Shown: positions 13,901-18,840 of the stretch, piece after piece
Numbering within the stretch: position 1 is the first letter of the stretch
How the letters are laid out: each line of letters opens with the position of its first letter
DNA from: Treponema sp.
GTDB taxonomy: Bacteria; Spirochaetota; Spirochaetia; Treponematales; Treponemataceae
Reading direction: 5' to 3'
Length of the DNA: 18,840 nt
Assembly (NCBI GenBank): GCA_017421145.1
Contig: JAFOTA010000141.1
Span: forward strand, 1-18,840
Notes under the pieces: generated by a model
What the model was told of the DNA's origin: nothing
Database searches by the model: none
Seen by the model: the letters and a program-made list of their open reading frames with translations, nothing else
Program-made: the position numbers and the translations under genes

Positions 13901-15838
13901 GTGACGGTTCCGAATAACGGTAATACAAACAACGGCGGAAATAATCAGAATACAAACCCTGGACAGACTTCCGCATCATCCGGTCTTAAGCTCATGAATG
14001 CAAGCAATGCCGCTAAGACTGATTTCTACATGCTTGACGGCACGGTCTCAAACAATTATGCATCAGGAAGATCGAAGGTTCTCATATTCTTTGAGACTAC
14101 ATGTTCTCCATGCGTGAATATAACGAAGAACCTCAGCTCCTCCTATGACAGATTGAATGGAATTGATATCATCGAGGTAGAGATGAACAAGGGATTCATA
14201 TCCGAAGTCCGAAAGTATGCATCGGATAATGATCCGTCCAAGAAAATAAAATTTGCCTTTGATGCCACGGGCGTAAAGCATCACAATTTGATGTGGTCTT
14301 ATGTAAGCATGGCAAAGCTCGGCAGCACGGTCGCTCTTCCGATTGTTGTCTATATTGATGCGAACAACAAGGTACAGTATGTTGAAAGCGACAGCACGCT
14401 CACTGCGGACAAGCTTCTTTCCCGCGTAAATGAGATAGAGGCGGCCACTGGAACAAGACGCTCATCATCAGCAGGCGCTCAGAATCAGGGAGGACAGCCT
14501 TTTGTCAATAATTCTGGAAAACTTTTGACCGAATCAAGACTTGAGCTTTTGAACACGGCGAATTTTTCGAAAACGGCATATTATCTCCTTGAGGGAAGCA
14601 CTGTGACAAATTTTGCGAACGGAAAAATGAAGATTCTGCTTTTCATTGATCCGGCCAGCAGCACGACAAGCGGTGTTTCTGCAGCTTTGGTAAGAAGCCT
14701 CGGTTATATAATAGATGATTATAAGGGCATTGACATCTATGTGATTCCTACGGACAGGGCAAGAAAGAATCTCATGGAGCAGTATGCAAAAGACAATGAC
14801 AGCTCCAAAAAGATAAAATTCGCATACGGAGCTTCTGACACGTTTTATGCATCTTCGTTTGAAAAATACAGGAAGATGGTTCCTGCAAATCTTTCGGTGT
14901 CACATGAGCCTCTTGCCGTTTATATCGATGCAAACAATAAGATTCAGTATGTTGAATGCTGCGGAGGATATGGTGCCGACAAGGTTCTTCTTCTTGCAAA
15001 GGAGATAGAGGCCGCAGTAAAGTCATCATCTTCACAGGGCGGAAACACTGGAAACAGCGGCAATACAAACGGAAACACTGGCAACGGAAACACAAACAAC
15101 ACGAACAACGGAAACGGAGGGGCAGCACAGGCGGTGTACAGGAATTCAATCGGTCTTCCATATGATCCGACTGCTGTGGTCAACACGAAGATGAACGGAG
15201 AGACATTCGGAGGATTCAAGCTTGTGTTCAACACATCTTCCGGACTCATTTATTTCCGTAATCCTAAGGACAACAAAATCACATACGGAACATACAATTA
15301 CAAGGATCAGTATTGGGTTGACTACAACGCGAAGATTGTTGACGCCGACTTGCCCCTTGAAAAATTGTACACAAGGATTGATCTTTCAAAAACGACTTTG
15401 AGCCGTGACAAAAAAGGAAACTGCGTAGGTCGTACATGTGAGGTTACGCCGCCGGGTGCGGGAACAAATCCGAATAACGGAAGCGGATCAAATTCAAGCG
15501 GTGGAACGCCCCAGGCTCAGTTCCTTAATTCAAAGGGGCTTCCCTATGATCCGAATGCCACCTATAACGCAAGGAAAACTTATGAAGATTTGGACGGATT
15601 CTATGTTTTCTTCAACACCGTTTATCCGTATGCATATTTCAGGGATAAGACGACGAAACAAATCAATTATGGAACCTACGACATGAAGGAGCAGTATTGG
15701 ATTGCTCATAATAAAGAGATTGATAACGCTGATATTCATCTTGAAAAACTCTTCACAAAGATTGATCTCTCAAAGACTACTCTGGGACGTGACGAAAAAG
15801 GAAACTGCGTAGGTTCGTCATGCACTGTGACTAAGTAA
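10994..15838 (+). CDS. Giant exported modular protein: transglutaminase-like, four thioredoxin-like repeats, three CX4C modules
   Basis: The 1614-residue protein starts at ATG 10994 after GGAGAGGAG. The signal peptide is residues 1-24 (cleavage near VFAQ). A transglutaminase-like domain follows (about 40-225) with a full triad: Cys126 in RNGVCEGYS, His165 in GNHGWN and Asp180 in LLDATWG. Residues 226-385 may be beta-rich. Thioredoxin/TlpA-like repeats are at about 427-590 (C472-TN-C475), 620-784 (C667-LP-C670), 992-1153 (C1037-SP-C1040) and 1174-1345 (no CxxC). Each ends in VYIDANNKxQY. Unrecognised modules at 867-972, 1381-1486 and 1509-1614 start with GLPYDP and end with CVGxxC. Asn/Gly/Ser linkers separate the parts. 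No C-terminal anchor is seen, so it is periplasmic or released. Combined cross-linking and disulfide chemistry is inference; no whole-length relative is recognised. Confidence 0.85.
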   Translation: MNLKKRFYLSLIVLSFFTCGVFAQTNADVMFSRNAKSSVTKYDEIDNYVKSLSIPVSMSYKDAVTKITAKSKTDKEMARAIFDFLAFNISYNTAKAKTGTTYITGSLDDYYAGIARETWNDRNGVCEGYSRLCCELCKVAGLDCEYVSGYDKKYLHTYGKSYGNHGWNIIHLSSGDILLDATWGAGDTNGDTFTRKFKDAWFDVDPYVMIFSHFPKDSKYQCLSPAVTQAKFDSTPRIDPSIYMAGVTGKELYQFFMTHNKAWYFNEYSSFINAVKDGGLVINKIPLSANLKQNTEYTFNMTFPSSERYYISVDGDWVYLTSGKDAKVKPTKTGQLAIYRMGAGSSGGNTGILYYSVNASNTFAWENAASSANRANTTLPLDIRSSGSGTNRNNGGNSNNNGNGNSNNNNSNNNNNSNNNSGGSNQLITSSGLKLYNAANLAKTEYTLLDGTKVNNVGNGKTKVLVFFKTSCTNCRSTTTSIGKSYDKFSGIDIYEMEVQRADKTAAQNYAKTYDPSKKIKFSYDTSGTVNNSSMWNYMYSVGYRKRGESITLPVVVYIDANNKLQYIESGSGITADKILSHVKEIEAATGTSRSSNTGGNTGNNGNANNGGNNNNSNSGQLVTASGLKLLNLPNIDKAEYTLLSGGKVNNVANGRTKVLLFFQTTCLPCKYLTRSIANSYSRFSGIDFYEVEVSNATVPEIQYYAKTYDPSGKIKFAYGDRNLEAKPLFNYLYSIGETKAGTPTIVYIDANNRLQYLEADGRITADIILAHVKEIEDAVKKYGSTNPGSGNTNNNTGNNTNNGNSNGNTNNGGSTVNGNGSNSGGNSSGNNNSNGNSGNNNNGRNSNNGNGSNSGGNSNGGKNSAQKLNSKGLPYDPDAVIDRSKDGVVIDGFYVFFNTKFSYAYFRDAETHMKNYGTYDYKEQYWIGHNLEIDTAEIHLEKLYKKIDLSKTTLGRDEKGKCVGAVCYVTVPNNGNTNNGGNNQNTNPGQTSASSGLKLMNASNAAKTDFYMLDGTVSNNYASGRSKVLIFFETTCSPCVNITKNLSSSYDRLNGIDIIEVEMNKGFISEVRKYASDNDPSKKIKFAFDATGVKHHNLMWSYVSMAKLGSTVALPIVVYIDANNKVQYVESDSTLTADKLLSRVNEIEAATGTRRSSSAGAQNQGGQPFVNNSGKLLTESRLELLNTANFSKTAYYLLEGSTVTNFANGKMKILLFIDPASSTTSGVSAALVRSLGYIIDDYKGIDIYVIPTDRARKNLMEQYAKDNDSSKKIKFAYGASDTFYASSFEKYRKMVPANLSVSHEPLAVYIDANNKIQYVECCGGYGADKVLLLAKEIEAAVKSSSSQGGNTGNSGNTNGNTGNGNTNNTNNGNGGAAQAVYRNSIGLPYDPTAVVNTKMNGETFGGFKLVFNTSSGLIYFRNPKDNKITYGTYNYKDQYWVDYNAKIVDADLPLEKLYTRIDLSKTTLSRDKKGNCVGRTCEVTPPGAGTNPNNGSGSNSSGGTPQAQFLNSKGLPYDPNATYNARKTYEDLDGFYVFFNTVYPYAYFRDKTTKQINYGTYDMKEQYWIAHNKEIDNADIHLEKLFTKIDLSKTTLGRDEKGNCVGSSCTVTK
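12272..15028 (+). repeat. Four thioredoxin-like repeats within the giant gene
   Basis: Approximate units are 12272-12763, 12851-13345, 13967-14452 and 14513-15028. Each begins with a Leu-rich (SGLKL-type) strand, has a CxxC position after an FF strand, a (Y/N)DPSxKIKF block and an almost invariant GTCTACATTGATGCGAACAA-like stretch. The fourth unit has DPASSTTSG where the others have TTCxPC. A CX4C module is inserted between units two and three. Confidence 0.75.
13445..13571 (+). repeat. 34-bp direct repeat in the Asn/Gly/Ser linker
   Basis: Copies at 13445-13478 and 13538-13571 differ at two positions and encode NGNGSNSGGNS-type linker. A shorter echo occurs near 15483. It is a likely source of slippage or recombination that changes linker length. 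Confidence 0.8.
13592..15835 (+). repeat. Three CX4C modules within the giant gene
   Basis: Units are at about 13592-13909, 15134-15451 and 15518-15835, each of 106 residues. Shared blocks are GLPYDP, (D/G)GF-x-(V/L)-x-FNT, (A/I)YFR, (Y)GTY-(D/N)-x-K-(E/D)-QYW, LEKL-(Y/F)-x-(K/R)-IDLSKTTL and RD-x-KG-x-CVGxxC. No family was recognised. Confidence 0.75.
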
Positions 15839-15871
15839 CCGCCGTTCCGTAATCACAAAAGCCTTTAAAAC

Positions 15872-15907
15872 AATCCCCGGGACTTAAAACAGGCTCCGGG
15901 GATTTTT
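15872..15907 (+). terminator. Terminator of the giant gene
   Basis: AATCCCCGG (15872-15880) pairs with CCGGGGATT (15896-15904), followed by a T run. It lies at the convergent end with the glycoside hydrolase gene. Confidence 0.85.
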
Positions 15908-15913
15908 ATTAAC

Positions 15914-17371
15914 TTACATTACAGGCTCATATTCAATCCTTATCCTTGGGAATGATTTCAGCTCGGTGTATTGGTTGTTCATCCAGTCGCCGTCTGCATC
16001 TTCATAAGGATTTCCTCCCTCGCTTTTGTTCATGCCGGAAGCCGGTGGAGCGAATATCCTGAGCTTTATGTCTTCCGGTGAAGATACGGGATTGTCGAAG
16101 AAGCGGCTCATCATGTCAATGCATTTTACGCCCGGTTTTTTGTAGAACCAGTATCCGCCGAATTCAATCATGAGGTTCATGTCCAGAAGGTCGGGGGAAT
16201 CAAAATAAAGCTCTGCATAATGCGGATTTTTTTCCAGGTGCAGAGTCGTTTCTATTCCGTCTGAATCATCTGCATTTCCCCATCTCAGGGTGCAGGGAAG
16301 GGAAACTGGTTCCCCGGAAATCAATTTTTTGCTGAAAAAATCCTTGTGAAGCTCCTTGCGGTAGACTGAAAGAAGAGGCTGTTCAATACCTATGCCGCTG
16401 TTGTTCGGGTCGGTTATTTCAAGCCCGAGCCTTCCGTCGTCCCTGAACTGGTACATAGTGAATCCGCTCAGCCATTTTTCCTCATCTTTTTGAAGGCGTT
16501 CCATAAAGTGCTTCATCATTGCGGCCTGTTCATAAGGACCCGTAACGTCACCGTCGGCATTCAGCTCTGAAAGCAGCATCGGTTTTTCCTGACCGGTTAT
16601 CGTTTTGAGTCGTTTCCATGTGTTCTTTGCCTTTTCATACACTGCATCCACGTCATGACAAGCGAATGTGGTTCCGCCTTTGAGCGCAACGTCCGCAGGC
16701 CATCCCCAGTGGAGCGCAAGGTACTGGTCACCCGACCAATAATCTGCTTCCTTGAACGCTTCCAAGAAAATGTCTTCCATCTCAATCTTTCCGCTTTCCT
16801 CTTCCCACATGCCGGCGCAGAGGATGAGCTTTACGTTCGGTGAATGCTTATGGAAAATCCTGCAGCACCTGACGAAGAAATCGGCGACCTTTTGGTAATC
16901 AGCACGCTTTCCGAAACAGAACCATGTTCCTGTACATTCATGGTTTATCCTGAGAAGAACCCTGCCGTAAGGACGCAAATCTTTTGCCACGGCGATTATG
17001 TATTCGTCATCCAAAAGCGGGTTTATAGTCATTGTGAGAACAACATCCTGACCATGCGCACGGATTTCTTTCATGAACTTGAAAGGCTCGTCATCGCGCA
17101 GTCCTTCAACGCCGCCCCTGTACGGAAAATAATCTTCATACGGATAGTCCCACGCACCGCCCGGTGTTTTCTGCGGAAATGCAATGCTTGCCCGTAGCGG
17201 CCATCCTTCGTCTGTGGGATAATATGTGTACATGAGCGATATCCCACGGTGGGGCTTGTGCAGCTTGCGGAGTATGTAATCCTGATCGACGTAAAAACCG
17301 CGTTCGCTACCGTCTCCGAGATCAAGCGAGCAGTCAGCCTTTTTCATAAAAACTCTTCTAATGTTTTCCAT
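15914..17371 (-). CDS. GH26-like glycoside hydrolase (clan GH-A), cytoplasmic
   Basis: The 485-residue protein has no signal peptide. An N-terminal TIM barrel appears to span about residues 35-345, with a beta-sandwich-like tail (about 365-485). RINHECTGTWFCFG (141-154) matches the strand-4 acid/base motif of GH26 enzymes (R-x-x-HE-x-x-G-x-WF), with Glu145 as candidate acid/base. LLSELNADGD (266-275) matches a strand-7 nucleophile, Glu269. A beta-mannan- or related glycan-degrading role is likely by family; the exact substrate is unknown. ATG 17371 lies seven bases after a TATAAT and has no ribosome binding site, suggesting a leaderless message. The alternative start is ATG 17347, preceded by AGAAGAG. 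It is divergent from the rluA-type gene. Confidence 0.72.
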   Translation of the reverse strand: MENIRRVFMKKADCSLDLGDGSERGFYVDQDYILRKLHKPHRGISLMYTYYPTDEGWPLRASIAFPQKTPGGAWDYPYEDYFPYRGGVEGLRDDEPFKFMKEIRAHGQDVVLTMTINPLLDDEYIIAVAKDLRPYGRVLLRINHECTGTWFCFGKRADYQKVADFFVRCCRIFHKHSPNVKLILCAGMWEEESGKIEMEDIFLEAFKEADYWSGDQYLALHWGWPADVALKGGTTFACHDVDAVYEKAKNTWKRLKTITGQEKPMLLSELNADGDVTGPYEQAAMMKHFMERLQKDEEKWLSGFTMYQFRDDGRLGLEITDPNNSGIGIEQPLLSVYRKELHKDFFSKKLISGEPVSLPCTLRWGNADDSDGIETTLHLEKNPHYAELYFDSPDLLDMNLMIEFGGYWFYKKPGVKCIDMMSRFFDNPVSSPEDIKLRIFAPPASGMNKSEGGNPYEDADGDWMNNQYTELKSFPRIRIEYEPVM

Positions 17372-17378
17372 GTGATAG

Positions 17379-17407
17379 ATTATAAGCCAGGCTGCGTCAT
17401 TTTTTAA
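17379..17407 (-). promoter_or_regulatory. Promoter of the glycoside hydrolase gene
   Basis: On the minus strand, TTAAAA (17402-17407) is followed after 17 bases by TATAAT (17379-17384). The start is expected at or next to the ATG at 17371. Confidence 0.5.
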
Positions 17408-17459
17408 TCGAATTATTAGCGGAACTCACCTCTAAAAAATTCACTTTTGAATGTTCCCG

Positions 17460-17488
17460 TTGACCAATGAATTCTTAGGTTGTAGAAT
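17460..17488 (+). promoter_or_regulatory. Promoter of the pseudouridine synthase gene
   Basis: TTGACC (17460-17465), 17 bases, TAGAAT (17483-17488). Only seven bases separate the -10 box from ATG 17496, so transcription would begin at the start codon. Confidence 0.55.
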
Positions 17489-17495
17489 TACGCTC

Positions 17496-18443
17496 ATGAA
17501 GGATTTGAAATGGACTTTGCAGGAAGACTGTTTTCTGAATGTTTTTTTACGGACGAAGATTCCGGAAATCTTTTCAGGAAAGGAGATTTCCAACGGCAAG
17601 ATCAGGCGGCTTATAGTTGCAGGAGCCGTGAAGGTTGACGGAAGGCAGTGCAGGATAGCTTCGTTCACCGTGAAAAAGGGAAGCGAAGTTGAAGCCTTGA
17701 TAGACGAGGAAAAATTTTTTTACGAAAAAGATCCGGGAGATATTGATTTTACCCTTGAGCAGAAAGACGTTCTTTTTGAGGACGAAAGCATAATAGTCGT
17801 GAACAAGCCTCCGTTTATTCCGACCGAAGAAACCGTCGTAAAAAGCCGGCGTTCCATGCATCAGGCAGTGGTCGAATATTTATGGAAAAAAAATCCTACG
17901 CTCAGAAATCCTCCGTATGCCGGAATCATGCACAGGCTTGACCGCGAGACATCGGGAACCCTTCTTTTTACCAAGACCAGGGCAGTGAACGCAAAGGTGC
18001 ACGATATGTTTGAAGATCATACGGCGCAGAAAAAATACAGGGCAGTGTGCTTTTCAAGCAAGCCGGAATCAGTGAAGGAATCCTTTAGCGTGGAAAATTA
18101 CATCGGACGCATTTCTCCAAAATCAGCGAAGTGCAAGATAGGGATCCTTCCGGAAGAAAAAGGCGGTCAGTATGCAAGGACAGATTTTTTCGTTGCAGGT
18201 AAAAAAGGCGGATTTATCTACGTTGACTGCATTCTACATACCGGACGGACGCATCAGATAAGGGTGCATCTTTCATCTGCCGGGCTTCCTATCGTTGGTG
18301 ACGGTCTTTACGGCGGCATAAGGGGATTTTCCGAAAACAACGGACGCATAATGCTCCACGCGGTTTCCCTTGCTTTTCCGCATCCTGTGACCGGTGAAAT
18401 CATTACGGTAGAGGCACCCATGGACGCACTTTTTTCACGATAG
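17496..18443 (+). CDS. RluA-family RNA pseudouridine synthase
   Basis: The 315-residue protein has an N-terminal S4-like RNA-binding region (about residues 12-70: SNGKIRRLIVAGAVKVDGR) and a pseudouridine synthase domain (about 90-310). HRLDRETSG (146-154) carries the catalytic Asp149. LHTGRTHQIRVHL (248-260) and GDGLYGG are further RluA-family blocks. It would isomerise uridines in rRNA or tRNA; the exact site (RluC, RluD or other type) cannot be assigned by eye. ATG 17496 is chosen because a promoter lies directly before it. The longer frame from ATG 17451 begins upstream of the -35 box and has no ribosome binding site. No terminator is visible before the aldolase gene. Confidence 0.92.
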   Translation: MKDLKWTLQEDCFLNVFLRTKIPEIFSGKEISNGKIRRLIVAGAVKVDGRQCRIASFTVKKGSEVEALIDEEKFFYEKDPGDIDFTLEQKDVLFEDESIIVVNKPPFIPTEETVVKSRRSMHQAVVEYLWKKNPTLRNPPYAGIMHRLDRETSGTLLFTKTRAVNAKVHDMFEDHTAQKKYRAVCFSSKPESVKESFSVENYIGRISPKSAKCKIGILPEEKGGQYARTDFFVAGKKGGFIYVDCILHTGRTHQIRVHLSSAGLPIVGDGLYGGIRGFSENNGRIMLHAVSLAFPHPVTGEIITVEAPMDALFSR

Positions 18444-18455
18444 CGTTCACTAACC

Positions 18456-18484
18456 TTGCATTTTAGTCCCAAAGAGTGTATTCT
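18456..18484 (+). promoter_or_regulatory. fba promoter
   Basis: TTGCAT (18456-18461), 17 bases, TATTCT (18479-18484). The leader holds a small A/T hairpin, ATCTAT/ATAGAT (18494-18512), just before the AGGAG site. Confidence 0.55.
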
Positions 18485-18524
18485 GTATATGTTATCTATC
18501 AAAAAAATAGATTAGGAGTAATTT

Positions 18525-18840
18525 ATGTTCAGTTACAAAGAGATTGGTCTCGTAAACACAAGGCACATGTTTGAAGCTGCAATGAAGGGTCAGTATGCTA
18601 TCCCTGCATACAACTTCAACAACATGGAACAGATGCAGGCAATCATCCAGGCTTGCGTCGAGTCAAAGTCACCTGTCATCCTCCAGGTTTCAAAGGGCGC
18701 ACGCAACTATGCCGACAAGTTCATCCTCCGCAACATGGCGCGCGGTGCTGTCGAGTATGCACATGAACTCGGATGCGACATTCCGATCGCCCTCCACTTG
18801 GATCACGGTCCAAACTTTGAGGTCGCAAAGGACTGCATCG
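18525..18840 (+). CDS. fba: Class II fructose-bisphosphate aldolase, 3' truncated
   Basis: The first 105 codons are present and the gene runs off the window. The start MFSYKEIGLVNTRHMFEAAM is preceded by AGGAG seven bases upstream. GQYAIPAYNFNNMEQMQAII and SPVILQVSKGARNYA are typical of class II aldolases. IALHLDHG contains the catalytic Asp and the first zinc-binding His. The enzyme cleaves fructose 1,6-bisphosphate to two triose phosphates in glycolysis. The gene has its own promoter and appears to stand apart from the pseudouridine synthase gene. Confidence 0.95.
   Translation, partial: MFSYKEIGLVNTRHMFEAAMKGQYAIPAYNFNNMEQMQAIIQACVESKSPVILQVSKGARNYADKFILRNMARGAVEYAHELGCDIPIALHLDHGPNFEVAKDCI

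Noticed and set aside
17451..17495. Upstream ATG 17451 for the pseudouridine synthase
   Set aside because: It precedes the predicted promoter -35 box and has no ribosome binding site; the family N terminus fits 17496.

Overview
The window most likely comes from a spirochaete of the genus Treponema, probably a host-associated (gut or rumen) lineage. The best markers are two tandem genes for FlaA-family periplasmic flagellar sheath proteins, the order rplU-prp-rpmA-obg-nadD-yqeK-LCP-rsfS, an L27 starting [16 protein letters not shown], moderate GC content, and tRNA genes without encoded CCA. The species assignment is inference.

Layout. Positions 1-1255 hold the 3' part of a lipoprotein of the alpha/beta-hydrolase (secretory lipase-like) type, followed by a short possible transposase remnant. 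A lone trpR lies on the minus strand (1490-1807); a palindrome sits at its predicted transcription start. From 2110 to 7404 runs a translation/ribosome-assembly cluster: L21, the Prp cysteine protease, L27, the GTPase Obg, NadD, the HD hydrolase YqeK, a divergent LytR-CpsA-Psr protein and the ribosome silencing factor RsfS. It is punctuated by two internal terminator-like hairpins and closed by a bidirectional terminator. Facing it is a gene for a 101-residue protein that is 56% Asp+Glu (7481-7786, minus).

From 7899 to 9679 lies the flaA pair. It has a perfect sigma70-type promoter far upstream, a leader of about 190 nt with two strong stem-loops, and then a FliA/sigma28-type promoter close to the gene. 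Next come two near-identical tRNA-Gln(CTG) genes, each with its own promoter, and a tRNA-Glu(CTC). A secreted DUF2059 protein (10242-10718, minus) is divergent from the largest gene of the window. That gene, 10994-15838, encodes a 1614-residue exported protein with a transglutaminase-like domain (Cys126/His165/Asp180), four thioredoxin-like repeats (three with CxxC) and three copies of an unrecognised module of about 100 residues ending in a CX4C motif, joined by Asn/Gly/Ser linkers. It is the most unusual object here.

The right end carries a GH26-like glycoside hydrolase (minus), a divergent RluA-family pseudouridine synthase (both possibly leaderless), and the 5' part of a class II fructose-bisphosphate aldolase gene that runs off the window.

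No CRISPR array, intact insertion sequence, phage gene or replication origin was seen.
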